A stretch of DNA of 41,850 nt from assembly GCA_036308645.1 (NCBI GenBank), contig JAXJVH010000034.1, positions 1 to 41,850 on the forward strand, in the 5' to 3' direction. Shown here one piece after another: positions 23,567-32,550 of the stretch. How positions within the stretch are numbered: the first letter of the stretch is position 1; each line of letters begins with the position of its first letter. A program made the position numbers and the translations under genes. The DNA is from RUG11462 sp036308645 (GTDB lineage: Bacteria; Bacillota; Clostridia; Oscillospirales; Acutalibacteraceae). Below the pieces are notes generated by a model that ran no database searches, was not told where the DNA came from, and worked only from the letters and a program-made list of their open reading frames with translations.

Positions 23567-24751
23567 TTGAAAGTTGCAGGCATTGTTGCGGAATATAATC
23601 CTTTTCACAACGGTCATAAATTTCAGATTGACAGCTTAAAAAGTCAGGGCTTTACACATATTGTTACTGCTATGAGCGGTAATTTTGTGCAGCGAGGAGA
23701 TACGGCGGTTGCGGATAAATGGGTAAGAACCAAAACGGCGCTTGAAAACGGCGCTTGTTTAGTGCTTGAAATCCCTACCTGCTATTGTTTGGCGCCCGCC
23801 GAAAAATACTGTTTTGCGGCTGTTGAGGTTTTGCACAACACAGGCGTTGTCGATACGCTTTGTTTCGGCAGTGAAACCGCCGAAACAGAAAAACTTTTAT
23901 ATTTTGCCGAAAAAATTTTTGATGATAATTCGGTTGATATAAAACTGAAAGAGTTTTTAAACGAGGGCATCACTTACGTTTCGGCTTTGGAAAAAGCGGT
24001 TGAAGAAATTTACGGCAACGAATATTCAAAAGTGCTTAAAAATCCTAACGACATATTAGGAATTGAGTATATGCGTGCGCTTAAGGATTTAAACAGCGAT
24101 ATTACGCCTTTGCCGATAAAACGAAAGGGCGTAGGGCATAATGATACCGAAACGGCAAATCGGTTTGCCTCTGCTACGGCTATAAGAGAAATGATTGCAA
24201 ACGGTGAAGATTACTCTTTGTTTTTGCCGAAAAATTCATTAAAAGAATTGAAATCGGCTGAAAAAGACGGCAAATTTCCCGTTTTTGCAAAGCAATACGA
24301 AAGGGTAATTCTCGGCGCTTTAAGAAGTCTTGATGAAAATGATTTTGAAAGACTTTGCGACGTTTCCGAGGGATTTCACAACCGTCTTTTCGAGGCGGTA
24401 AAAAATGCTGACAGTTTAGATTCGCTTTTTACGCTTGCAAAAACAAAACGCTATACTTTAGCAAGGATAAGGCGGCTTGTTTTCTGCGCGGCGCTTAAAA
24501 TATTCCGGTACGAAAAACCGCCGTATATAAGGGTTTTGGGCTTTTCGCAAGACGGGGTGCAGTTGCTAAAAAAAATGAAACAAAGTTCCCGATTGCCGAT
24601 TGTAACTTCTTATGCCGAGGCAAAAAAATTGTCCGAAAACGCTAAAAAGTATTTTGAAAGCGAATCAAAATATACAGATTTTTATTCAATGCTTATGCCG
24701 AAAATCGCTCCTAAAGGGTTGGAATTTTCACAGGGCGTTGTAAAAATATAA
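23567..24751 (+). CDS. tmcAL: tRNA(Met) cytidine acetate ligase (YlbM family)
   Basis: Nucleotidyltransferase-superfamily enzyme that forms N4-acetylcytidine at the elongator tRNA-Met anticodon from acetate and ATP. The 394 residues begin VAGIVAEYNPFHNGHKFQ with the HxGH nucleotide-binding motif, followed by MSGNFVQRGDTAVADKW and a C-terminal helical domain (TRNA-binding like RIRRLVFCAAL). I use TTG at 23567 because GAGGAG is 8 bases upstream and the protein then starts as in relatives. A DUF1858 gene follows 22 bases later. Confidence 0.93.
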   Translation: MKVAGIVAEYNPFHNGHKFQIDSLKSQGFTHIVTAMSGNFVQRGDTAVADKWVRTKTALENGACLVLEIPTCYCLAPAEKYCFAAVEVLHNTGVVDTLCFGSETAETEKLLYFAEKIFDDNSVDIKLKEFLNEGITYVSALEKAVEEIYGNEYSKVLKNPNDILGIEYMRALKDLNSDITPLPIKRKGVGHNDTETANRFASATAIREMIANGEDYSLFLPKNSLKELKSAEKDGKFPVFAKQYERVILGALRSLDENDFERLCDVSEGFHNRLFEAVKNADSLDSLFTLAKTKRYTLARIRRLVFCAALKIFRYEKPPYIRVLGFSQDGVQLLKKMKQSSRLPIVTSYAEAKKLSENAKKYFESESKYTDFYSMLMPKIAPKGLEFSQGVVKI

Positions 24752-24773
24752 AACTAAACGGAGGTACACAAAA

Positions 24774-24980
24774 ATGGTTGTAACAAAAGATACAATTATC
24801 GGCGATATTCTTGATTTTAACGCTGATACTGCGCCTTACTTTTTAGAAATGGGTATGCATTGTCTTGGTTGTCCTGCTTCACGCGGCGAGTCAATCGAAG
24901 ACGCTTGCGCGGTTCACGGCGTAGATCCTGATGAATTGGTTGAAAAAATCAACAATTTTCTTGCAGACGCTAAAAACTGA
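24774..24980 (+). CDS. DUF1858-domain protein
   Basis: A 68-residue protein that is one DUF1858 domain: ITKDTIIGDIL-like start, then YFLEMGMHCLGCPASRGESI with a CxxC pair (about 30-33), and a C-terminal helix. The domain also occurs at the N-terminus of hybrid cluster-like proteins. It may bind a metal or take part in redox chemistry (inference). GGAGG lies before ATG. Confidence 0.9.
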   Translation: MVVTKDTIIGDILDFNADTAPYFLEMGMHCLGCPASRGESIEDACAVHGVDPDELVEKINNFLADAKN

Positions 24981-24994
24981 TTGAAAATCATATT

Positions 24995-25037
24995 AAAAAA
25001 GGGCTGTTTCATCTGCTAAATGAAACAGCTCTTTTTT
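24995..25037. terminator. Bidirectional terminator between DUF1858 and degV
   Basis: AAAAAAGGGCTGTTTCAT pairs with ATGAAACAGCTCTTTTTT (one mismatch), loop CTGCTAA. A/T runs on both sides serve both convergent genes. Confidence 0.88.
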
Positions 25038-25040
25038 AAT

Positions 25041-25910
25041 TTATTCAATTATGCAGGCGGCGATTGCCAATGCACCCTTGCCTATATGGCAAGCAACCGA
25101 AAGCGACAGCGGATCAGTTTGGATTTTGTAACCCGGAAAATTCTCCTGAACCTCGTCAATCCATGACTGCAATGTTTCGTCGTCAACATAACTGTACGCT
25201 ATGCAAATCGCAAGTCTGCCCGATTTTTCGAGTTCCGCAAACCTTGTTTTAACATCGTTTTTAATTGCCTCAATCATAGTATGTCTTGCGGCTTTCATAC
25301 CTCTTACTTTAGCATAAGCGTCAAGTTTTTCGCCCTGAATTTGCAAAACGGGTTTTATATTAAGCACCGTGCCGAGCGCCGCTCCCGTAGCGGTAACACG
25401 ACCGCCTTTTTTTAAATATTTAAGAGTGTCAACAGTTATGTAAATGCTGGCTTCAAGTTTGTCACACTCAAGAATTTCTTTTATTTCTTTGCCGCTTTTA
25501 CCAAGCCCTGCTAATTTTACCGCGTCAACAACCGACTGACGTTGAGTCACCGAAATTCTTTGGTTATTAACGACAAAAACTTTGCCGTCGTACTGCTTTG
25601 AAAAACTTATTGCGGTTTCGCAGGACTGACTTAATCCGCTTGACATAGGAATGTAAACAACCTCGTCATAACCGTTTTCAAGCAGACTTTCCCACATATC
25701 GCAAACGCTGCCCGGAGTCGGCTGTGAAGTTGAAACATCAGCGCCCTCGTCAAGCAATTTATAAAACTCTTCATGGGTAAGATTAACCCCTTCAAGATAA
25801 TCTTTTCCGTCTATAATAAACGGCATAGGAAGAAGCGCAACGCCTAAAGCCGCTGCCTCCTCTTTAACAATGCCGCTGTTTGTATCGGTCATTACTGCAA
25901 CTTTTGACAT
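25041..25910 (-). CDS. DegV family fatty-acid-binding protein
   Basis: A 289-residue DegV-fold protein. It begins KVAVMTDTNSGIVKEEA, has the lipid-site motifs TSQPTPGSVCDMWE and VYIPMSSGLSQSCETA, and ends with CHIGKGALAIA. Family members (FakB) bind fatty acids for the FakA kinase; no fakA is in the window. ATG 25910 has GGAGG 7 bases upstream and is preferred to the longer frame. Confidence 0.93.
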   Translation of the reverse strand: MSKVAVMTDTNSGIVKEEAAALGVALLPMPFIIDGKDYLEGVNLTHEEFYKLLDEGADVSTSQPTPGSVCDMWESLLENGYDEVVYIPMSSGLSQSCETAISFSKQYDGKVFVVNNQRISVTQRQSVVDAVKLAGLGKSGKEIKEILECDKLEASIYITVDTLKYLKKGGRVTATGAALGTVLNIKPVLQIQGEKLDAYAKVRGMKAARHTMIEAIKNDVKTRFAELEKSGRLAICIAYSYVDDETLQSWIDEVQENFPGYKIQTDPLSLSVACHIGKGALAIAACIIE

Positions 25911-25960
25911 ATCTTTTCCTCCAATAATAAGTATATCACATTCTGACAAAAAATCAACCG

Positions 25961-26818
25961 TTATTTATCTATAATCGCAATTGCGCCGTTTTTAATGAGC
26001 AGATTATTCGCTTCGGTGTCGTTATCGTATACAAAAATTTCGCAAAGCCTGTTTTTCAGAGCAAAGTTTGCGCCCGAATATGTACCGGAAATTTTTGAGT
26101 TGCATTGACAGACAAAAGCGCTTTCCGCATTTGCGTAGATATATTTGTTTCTTCTTAATGCCTGTTTCCCCGAAAATTCACCAAAAGGGTTGAAATCGGA
26201 ACATAAACAAAGACTGCCGTTTTTCACAAGTTCAAAAACGGTCTTATCACGCAGCATTTCACTCAAAGGCACAGCGCAAAACCAAACTGCTTTTCCGCCG
26301 TTTTTTATCGCACTTTCAGTCGCTTTTCTGTCGCAACCCATTGCGCCGCCGCTGACAAGTATTTTATCTTCGAGTGCGATTGCCTCGCCTATGTCATAAG
26401 AAAACTTTAAGCCTTTTTCGCTTGCTTTTCTCGAGCCTGTAACCGCCACCGACTGCTCATGTAAAAGACAAATATCGCCTACGGTGTAAAGAATGGGCGG
26501 TGCAGAGTTTTTTAGTTTTTCCAAAATTCTTACCGGGTAATCGCCGTCGGATTGACATATAATTCTTATATCATTTTCAGACAGTTTTTCATAAAAATCA
26601 TCATAATTTTTTTGAAACGCCGAGTAAATTTTTTCGGCAGTTTTTTTGTCTTTTACCAAGTCCGCAATCTCCCAAAGCGAAAGCGAGAGTAAACACGACA
26701 ACTCTTTACTATAAAACTTATTTTTAAGTTTAAAAAACTCTTCTAAATTTAATGCAGGTTCGCCGTAAACATCATTGCAGAGCAAAAATTCGGCTTTTGC
26801 ATTTTCACTAAATATCAT
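25961..26818 (-). CDS. DprA-like Rossmann-fold protein
   Basis: A 286-residue protein. An N-terminal helical region is followed by a DprA/Smf-like Rossmann core: SVAVTGSRKASEKGLKFS (about 124-141), ILVSGGAMGCDRKATESAI and KAVWFCAVPL. Compared with usual DprA (SGxAxGID..AH) the Ile and His of this motif are Cys and Thr, and no C-terminal winged helix is clear. The chosen ATG overlaps licD by 11 bases, with GGTGA upstream. DprA loads RecA on incoming DNA; this divergent form may do something else. Confidence 0.75.
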   Translation of the reverse strand: MIFSENAKAEFLLCNDVYGEPALNLEEFFKLKNKFYSKELSCLLSLSLWEIADLVKDKKTAEKIYSAFQKNYDDFYEKLSENDIRIICQSDGDYPVRILEKLKNSAPPILYTVGDICLLHEQSVAVTGSRKASEKGLKFSYDIGEAIALEDKILVSGGAMGCDRKATESAIKNGGKAVWFCAVPLSEMLRDKTVFELVKNGSLCLCSDFNPFGEFSGKQALRRNKYIYANAESAFVCQCNSKISGTYSGANFALKNRLCEIFVYDNDTEANNLLIKNGAIAIIDK

Positions 26819-27662
26819 TTTTATCACCAAATCGCTCTTTGTAACTGTTGTTCAGGTCAATTATATCGGCTTCGTGCTTCGGCGCTCTTTCATCTTTTGG
26901 CGGCAAAGTCATATAATCGCCGAATGCTTGCTTTAAATAAGCGTCATACCCAACGGGCGCGGGAATTTCGGCGTTTTCAAAAGGCAGATAAACTACTTTT
27001 TCAAAAATGCTTTTCGGGTACTCGTTTACCATATACTGATACCAAGAGCAAAGTTCGGTTAAACATTCGCAATCCTGTGCTTTAAATCTTGACATTCTTC
27101 TTTCGGCAAGCCGCCAAACCCTATACCGTGATTCGGGCGTTTTAAAAAGGGCAAGCATAATTTTTGAAACCGCCGTCAGCAGTTTGCCCTTGCTTGTATG
27201 AGGTTCGCCGACTATAAACATCGAATAAAGCAACGCCCACAAAATCTGTGTTTTACGTTTAAAGCGTGATTTCGGGCAATAATCAAGCGGAATTACATCA
27301 ATTCTAACGCCGTGGTGAACGTCGCTTAAATCCGCCTGTCTTACTTTTACAAACGTTGTGGTTTCATCAACCACCGCGCCGATTTGCAAACGGGTATAAT
27401 GGTCTTTTTCGGTTTTTTCAAAATAAAACTTTTCATTATCAACAAGTTTATTAAAATTTTCGCAAAGCCAGTTATAATCATATCTTAACATAAAAACGTC
27501 AAGGTCGTCGTCCCACGGTATAAAACCTTTATGACGTACTGCGCCGATAAGTCCGCCGCCGATAACAAAAATCTTTTTATTATGCTTTTTACAAAATTCA
27601 TTGAATTCAAGCAAAAGTTCAAGGCTTTTTTGCTGAAGTTCTTTTAAATTGTACTCTTCCAT
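26808..27662 (-). CDS. LicD-family nucleotidyltransferase-like transferase
   Basis: A 284-residue LicD-family protein with the nucleotidyltransferase-like motif VIGGGLIGAVRHKGFIPWDD and DLDVFMLRYDY (about 32-62). Family members transfer phosphocholine or related phospho-groups to cell-wall glycans. No choline activation genes are seen nearby, so the substrate is open. It is 3 bases after DUF1015 and overlaps the dprA-like gene. Confidence 0.9.
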   Translation of the reverse strand: MEEYNLKELQQKSLELLLEFNEFCKKHNKKIFVIGGGLIGAVRHKGFIPWDDDLDVFMLRYDYNWLCENFNKLVDNEKFYFEKTEKDHYTRLQIGAVVDETTTFVKVRQADLSDVHHGVRIDVIPLDYCPKSRFKRKTQILWALLYSMFIVGEPHTSKGKLLTAVSKIMLALFKTPESRYRVWRLAERRMSRFKAQDCECLTELCSWYQYMVNEYPKSIFEKVVYLPFENAEIPAPVGYDAYLKQAFGDYMTLPPKDERAPKHEADIIDLNNSYKERFGDKNDI

Positions 27663-27665
27663 AAA

Positions 27666-28862
27666 TTACTTTATTCTTCTGCCCTCAATATAGTATCTTT
27701 TATCTTCGGCGTGTCCCATTGAAAAAGTTTTTCTCGGAAGCGAGCCGTCGGCACGAATAGCCTCAAAAAGTTCGTCTTTCTTCATACCCTCAAACAAAAA
27801 TCCTACCGTATTTTCTTTTTCGCAGAGTTTTTTCAATGACTCTTTACCGTGAATATAGTCGATTTTTATTTCGCTGTGTGCTTTTAAATATTCGTCAAGA
27901 TATGCTTGTAAAGTGCCTACGGGCAGTTTTGCGGTAGGCTTTAAGCCTATTTTTCTTTCTCCGTTTGCGGTTATAACGGTGAAATACTGTGCGTCGGAGC
28001 CGTCATATTCGCCGCCGTTATCCTTAATAAAATCGTCAATAACTTTATCGGTATCGCAGTCGAAAAGCACTCTGTAAATCGGCTCAAAATTAATTGCGGG
28101 ACTGTGAATATTAACAATCTCAACCATAGCGGTTTTGGCTTTTTCGTTATTGGTGTTTTCGGCGCAGGTTTTAGCGGTTGCTAACGAATGGTTGCCGTCG
28201 CCGACTGCAAAAAGCAGTTTATCATCGGCGTTTTCGACAAGGCGGCATAACGCTTTTTGTATTTCTTCACAAACGCAATCGGGCAATAAATAGCCCTGTA
28301 CTTTTCCGCCGCCGAGCATTAAATCAAGGTCGTATAATTTTTCAAATTCATCTGTTTTTTCTGCCACAGGCTCAATAACCGAAAGAGCAGGATCGTCTAT
28401 CAATAGCAGAATATGCGGAAATTCAAGCGGAGCGTCTTTGCGGATACGCACCCTCGGCGGAATACGCTCTATAACCGTCTGTTCGCTTGCACGAACAAGG
28501 CTTTTCGCACCTTTTTTATAGTCGTAATCGCAAAGATTAACAGCGCCGATTATTCCGTCCATTACAAGTCCGTCGCTTTGCTTACGGCTTACAAAAATCA
28601 TACTGTCTTTATATTCCTTAAAAACGCCGTTTTCAAGGTATTCTTCCATATTTTTATTAATAGTTTCAATTCGCTTTTCGCTATTATCATCAAGAAAAAT
28701 CTCGGGCAAAATAAGATTATATGTAGATTTATCCTCGCCTACTTGTTTTTTAACATTTTCCCAATAAGACATATCCGAAGTGAACTGGTCGCAGGCGATA
28801 ACCGCCCAGTTATCCTTAATATTTTTTGGGAGCAAAATATCCGTTTTATTAAAATAAGCCAT
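27666..28862 (-). CDS. DUF1015-family protein
   Basis: A 398-residue DUF1015 protein, recognised from NWAVIACDQFTSDMSYWENV at the N-terminus, the central FAVGDGNHSLATAKT and GFLFEGMKKDELFEAI. Relatives include the archaeal ADP-dependent serine kinase SerK; whether this one phosphorylates serine is unknown. AAGGAG lies before ATG. It is first in a tight run DUF1015-licD-dprA-like-degV. Confidence 0.88.
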   Translation of the reverse strand: MAYFNKTDILLPKNIKDNWAVIACDQFTSDMSYWENVKKQVGEDKSTYNLILPEIFLDDNSEKRIETINKNMEEYLENGVFKEYKDSMIFVSRKQSDGLVMDGIIGAVNLCDYDYKKGAKSLVRASEQTVIERIPPRVRIRKDAPLEFPHILLLIDDPALSVIEPVAEKTDEFEKLYDLDLMLGGGKVQGYLLPDCVCEEIQKALCRLVENADDKLLFAVGDGNHSLATAKTCAENTNNEKAKTAMVEIVNIHSPAINFEPIYRVLFDCDTDKVIDDFIKDNGGEYDGSDAQYFTVITANGERKIGLKPTAKLPVGTLQAYLDEYLKAHSEIKIDYIHGKESLKKLCEKENTVGFLFEGMKKDELFEAIRADGSLPRKTFSMGHAEDKRYYIEGRRIK

Positions 28863-28968
28863 TACTCAAAACTCCTTTATGACCTTTAATTTATCTATAG
28901 GTATTATTATAACAGAAAAAAATTCATTTTACAACTATCTGCTTATTTCACACGATTCTTGCAAGTTA

Positions 28969-29002
28969 AAGCCCCGATGAATTTGTTTCCATCGAGGCTT
29001 TA
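28969..29002 (-). terminator. Terminator of the XRE regulator gene
   Basis: AAAGCCCCGATG / CATCGAGGCTTT (one mismatch), 57 bases past the stop at 29059. Confidence 0.7.
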
Positions 29003-29058
29003 AGGTTATTCAATAAATCAATTCATAAAGGTGTTATAATTAAACGAATTTTGATAGT

Positions 29059-29796
29059 TCAACTATTATTATAACTGCGGCTGTAGCTTACTATAGCTTT
29101 GCCGCCGTGCGGCGAATTATACCAAAGTCCGAGCAGCACCGCAAACAAATTATAGCTGCACACCGCAAATGAATAATTACCGTTGATATCGCATTCGCAA
29201 AACTTTCGCCCAAGCAGTTTCAGCAGCGCACCGTTCACATCATCAAGCGACAGTGAGCATTTCTCTGCAATCTGCTGAGCCGACTGAAACTCATCAAAAT
29301 CCAGCACGCCGATTACCTTGTATACGCTTTCGTCACAAAGCAGTTCGAATATCCTTTTTACGGTATTAAACGGTACATTTTGTAGCGCATTCAGCTGTTC
29401 CTTTCCGTTTATCGTGAGCACAGTTTTTTCGTCCGTATCGCTTATAAGCACACCGTCGCCGCTAACAAATGCCGTTAATTGGGTACCGCCAACGCCGTCC
29501 ATAGCCATTCTCGCAAGACTCGCCGATGTTTTGATTCCACCGTTCTTTTCGATAAGGCGTTTCACTGTCAAGCGTAAGTTATCCGAATTCTCGGCAGGCT
29601 CTATGCCGAATAACTCGTCCGCCGAAATTTTCAATGCACCGCAAAGCGACGGCACAAGCGCAATATCGGGCATTGACATATCATTCTCCCATTTCGACAC
29701 CGATTGATTTGTCACGCCTATCATATTCGCAAGCGTTTCCTGCGACATTCCTAAACTCTTGCGCCGTTGCAATATTTTTTCGCTGATTTTGCTCAT
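29059..29796 (-). CDS. XRE-family regulator with C-terminal helical domain
   Basis: A 245-residue regulator. An N-terminal Cro/cI helix-turn-helix (ILQRRKSLGMSQETLANMIG, VTNQSVSKWENDMSMPDI) is followed by a linker and a C-terminal part with two repeated helix-turn-helix-like segments (FELLCDESVYKVIGVLDFDE, QQIAEKCSLSLDDVNGALLK). It starts at ATG 29796 with AAGGATG upstream. It is a single gene; the operator may be the palindrome at 29888-29908. Targets unknown. Confidence 0.88.
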   Translation of the reverse strand: MSKISEKILQRRKSLGMSQETLANMIGVTNQSVSKWENDMSMPDIALVPSLCGALKISADELFGIEPAENSDNLRLTVKRLIEKNGGIKTSASLARMAMDGVGGTQLTAFVSGDGVLISDTDEKTVLTINGKEQLNALQNVPFNTVKRIFELLCDESVYKVIGVLDFDEFQSAQQIAEKCSLSLDDVNGALLKLLGRKFCECDINGNYSFAVCSYNLFAVLLGLWYNSPHGGKAIVSYSRSYNNS

Positions 29797-29840
29797 ATAA
29801 ATCATCCTTTTTAACAAATTCTGCAACCGATTGCACTATC

Positions 29841-29869
29841 ATATTATCATACAACGGAAAATAATACAA
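29841..29869 (-). promoter_or_regulatory. Promoter of the XRE regulator
   Basis: On the minus strand TTGTAT (29869-29864) and TAATAT (29846-29841), spacer 17. Confidence 0.55.
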
Positions 29870-29887
29870 TCTACCTTTCGGAAAGCG

Positions 29888-29908
29888 TTCCAACTGACAG
29901 TTGGAAAG
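29888..29908. promoter_or_regulatory. Operator-like palindrome upstream of the XRE gene
   Basis: TTCCAACTG-A-CAGTTGGAA is a perfect inverted repeat, 19 bases upstream of the -35 at 29864-29869. It is a plausible binding site for the XRE protein itself or another regulator. Confidence 0.45.
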
Positions 29909-29970
29909 GAGGATATAAGCATAGACTTTTTGTTCATTTGTCTTAATAGCGATAAATCTTATATACAGTC

Positions 29971-29997
29971 GTAGGGGCGACCCTGTGTGGTCGACCG
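29971..29997 (+). repeat. GTAGGG-type palindromic module
   Basis: GTAGGGGCGACCCTGTGTGG followed by TCGACC, a variant of 7889-7914. The rest of the 29909-30318 gap holds CCCTCAGTCAGGGACGCTGA (about 30066-30085) and AT-rich DNA; a 35-codon frame at 30142 is not called. Confidence 0.8.
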
Positions 29998-30318
29998 TTC
30001 AAATGAATAATAAGTAATGAAGAATTAAAGTATCGGCTTACGCCGATAAATCAAATCAAAACAATCCCTCAGTCAGGGACGCTGACAGCTTCCTTTAGGG
30101 CAAGAGAACCTTGCAATGCCACAGATGAAAAAAGGGAGGCAATGAAAAAACAACCGAATTTTAATATTATCTATAAATTATTTATACATCTGAAAACAAA
30201 GGCTCTTTTTTCGCTGTCATCATCAAGAAAAAATTTCATTTTACAATAAAAATGCGAATAGTTATGGTAGTTTCGGTAAAAATAGTTAAAAATAAAGGAA
30301 CATATTGAGGTAGATAAA

Positions 30319-31641
30319 ATGAAAATCAGAAAACGCCGATTTGTCAGAATAATAAGTTTTTTAACCGCCGCCATCTTTGTTCTTTGCGGTTGCGCGCTTT
30401 CGCAACTCATACAGAAAAACTATTTAAAAGAACGTATCGCTTTAGGATATAAGCAGTCGATTTCCGAATTTTCTTCGCTTATCAGCGAAATCAACACCGA
30501 CCTTAAAAAGCAGTTGTATTCCTCCTCGCCCGAAATGCTTTCGGCGTTGTCCGCCGATATTTACAAAAATTCTTCTGCGGCAAAAGAGTGTTTGGAGCGC
30601 TTGCCCGTGTCACAGGAAAACACCGATAACATTTATAAATTTTTAGCAACGGCGGGCGACTTTTCAAAAGCGGTAGCGGTATCAAACACCGACGAGGTAA
30701 CCGAAGAAAACAAAAAGCAACTTAAAAAACTGATAAACTTTTCCGAAAAACTTGCCGACGGCATAACGCAAGCCGCAATGGACCTCGAAGAATCAAATTC
30801 GCTTACCGAAGACGTTGACAATGTAATGGATAAACTTGAAAACGAAACGGCGTTTTCGGCAATCACCGAAGATATAAGCGAAATTGCCGCCGATGTTCCT
30901 ACGCTGATTTACGACGGACCTTTTTCCGACCACATAAACCGCCGTCAAGCGCTGTTGCTCGAAAACAAACAGGAAATTACAAAAGAACAAGCGCTGATAA
31001 AAGCAAAATTTTACGCAGACGAGGACGATTTAAAGTACACCTGCGACGAAAACTCCAACACCGAAAGTTATATTTTTGAAGACGAGGACGTCGTTTGCGC
31101 CGTTACAAAAAAAGGCGGATACTGCCTTTATATGAACAAAACCGAAGTTTCGGACAGTCAAAAGATTACTGACGAGCAGGCGATAGCAAAAGCAAAACAA
31201 TATCTTAACAATATAACAGGGCTTAACTTTTGCGAAAGTTACTATATTATAAACGAAAACATTATGACCGTTAATCTTGCGTTTTGCGAAAACAAGATCA
31301 TATACTATGCCGATTTAATCAAGGTAGGCGTAGAGCTTGATGACGGCGATATAGTTTCCGTAGAAGCCAGAGGATTTATTATGAATCATCACAATCGCGA
31401 CAAATATACTTTTAAAAACAGCGATCAAGCCGCTAAAAATGTGATAAATAACGAACTTACGGTAAACAAATCGCAAAAAGCGTTGATAACCGACAACGCG
31501 CTTAACGAAATTTACTGTTACGAATTTCAATGTAAAGCGAGCGACGGCGGCGATGTGATAGTGTATATCAACGACCAAACGCTTAAAGAAGAAAACGTTT
31601 TTATAATCAATCACGTCGAAGGCGGAACGCTGGTTTCATAA
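30319..31641 (+). CDS. ypeB: Spore germination protein YpeB
   Basis: A 440-residue protein. It has a basic N-terminus, one TM or signal-anchor helix (about 9-27), a helical region, the family signature LIYDGPFSDHINRR (about 196-209) and three PepSY-like repeats after about 220. In B. subtilis YpeB stabilises and localises the cortex-lytic enzyme SleB in spores. No sleB is next to it here. GAGG lies upstream of ATG. Its presence implies that the organism makes endospores. Confidence 0.92.
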   Translation: MKIRKRRFVRIISFLTAAIFVLCGCALSQLIQKNYLKERIALGYKQSISEFSSLISEINTDLKKQLYSSSPEMLSALSADIYKNSSAAKECLERLPVSQENTDNIYKFLATAGDFSKAVAVSNTDEVTEENKKQLKKLINFSEKLADGITQAAMDLEESNSLTEDVDNVMDKLENETAFSAITEDISEIAADVPTLIYDGPFSDHINRRQALLLENKQEITKEQALIKAKFYADEDDLKYTCDENSNTESYIFEDEDVVCAVTKKGGYCLYMNKTEVSDSQKITDEQAIAKAKQYLNNITGLNFCESYYIINENIMTVNLAFCENKIIYYADLIKVGVELDDGDIVSVEARGFIMNHHNRDKYTFKNSDQAAKNVINNELTVNKSQKALITDNALNEIYCYEFQCKASDGGDVIVYINDQTLKEENVFIINHVEGGTLVS

Positions 31642-31890
31642 GTCGGTCGAGAGCCTCGAGTCGAGAGCCTCGACAGGCAAGACAATCATTTATAGTTTTA
31701 ATATAATTTTATAGTTTGCGGGGCTTACGTTAGCAACCTATTGCCTATAATCGGGCAACCACACAGGGTTGCCCCTACGAATGCAGGGAAGATTTTTGGT
31801 TTGGAATTAAACGGCACGCCGAGGTCGTCGTGCCCTACGAATGTATATAAGATTTTCGGATATAACAAATGGGCGACGGTAAAGGTCGCC
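31640..31890. repeat. Repeat cluster after ypeB
   Basis: GTCGAGAGCCTCGA occurs twice in tandem (31647-31672), then a reversed composite unit (CAAGACAATCAT, GGGGCTTACG to about 31745), a reversed GGGCAACC module (31753-31778), a reversed CGGCACGCCGAGGTCGTCGTGC module (31814-31839) and TGGGCGACGGTAAAGGTCGCCC (about 31869-31890). No gene is present. Confidence 0.8.
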
Positions 31891-31923
31891 CATACATAAT
31901 TAAATTAATCAGTCAAAATATTC

Positions 31924-32442
31924 TTATTTTTCGAGTAATTTACCGATTTGTTTTTTAAAGCCTAATTTATCAAGCGCTATACCGAATACCAAGAAAATTA
32001 CAATGCTTCCTGCAACCTGAATTGCGTTACCCGGCATTGTTCCCAAAATCGGGCTTACCCAGTTGCCGGAAAGGATTACTTCGGCAAGATAGTAACCTAC
32101 TATTGTGATGATTGCGGTAGGAATAAATGCAACAACGTTTCTTACGCAAACAATTTTATCCTTTTTACTGCTGTAGCAAAGCGCTAACAAAAGTTTTACA
32201 ACAAAGGTAAACGGCGCATAAACGGGGAATGCGATTAAATCTGCTATCGCTCCGCCGATTGAACCGACAAAAAGCGCATAAGGAAACGGTAAAAGGCAAG
32301 CGGCAAGCATAATAATTGCGTCGCCGAAATGCACATAACCTGCGCCGCCCGGCATAGGTACTGATATGTATGCGGTACAAACTGCCGTAATCGCTGTGAA
32401 TAATGCGGCGATTACCAAAACTCTGATTTCTTTTTTGTTCAT
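31924..32442 (-). CDS. ECF transporter S component
   Basis: A 172-residue, six-TM substrate-binding subunit of an energy-coupling-factor vitamin transporter. It begins with KEIRVLVIAALFTAITAVCT, has MPGGAGYVHFGDAIIMLAA and a conserved small-residue GSIGGAIADLIAFP segment, resembling the PdxU/ThiW/HmpT group. The shared EcfA/EcfT module must be encoded elsewhere. ATG 32442 has AAGGAG 8 bases upstream. A divergent MocR-type gene suggests a vitamin B6-related substrate (inference). Confidence 0.85.
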   Translation of the reverse strand: MNKKEIRVLVIAALFTAITAVCTAYISVPMPGGAGYVHFGDAIIMLAACLLPFPYALFVGSIGGAIADLIAFPVYAPFTFVVKLLLALCYSSKKDKIVCVRNVVAFIPTAIITIVGYYLAEVILSGNWVSPILGTMPGNAIQVAGSIVIFLVFGIALDKLGFKKQIGKLLEK

Positions 32443-32550
32443 TTTAAAAATCTCCTTTGAAAAAATATCCCTTGAAAAAAGGTTGGTTATATTATATAAT
32501 CTAACTGACCATATTAAAATCACCAAAAAAGGAGTTTTTTATAATACCAA

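Noticed and set aside
30142..30249. A 35-codon frame starting MKKQPNFN after GGGAGG
   Set aside because: The Shine-Dalgarno is only 2-3 bases from ATG, and no family or conservation can be argued.
30171..30410. A 79-codon minus-strand open frame
   Set aside because: It overlaps the start and the signal region of ypeB on the opposite strand and lacks a ribosome-binding site.
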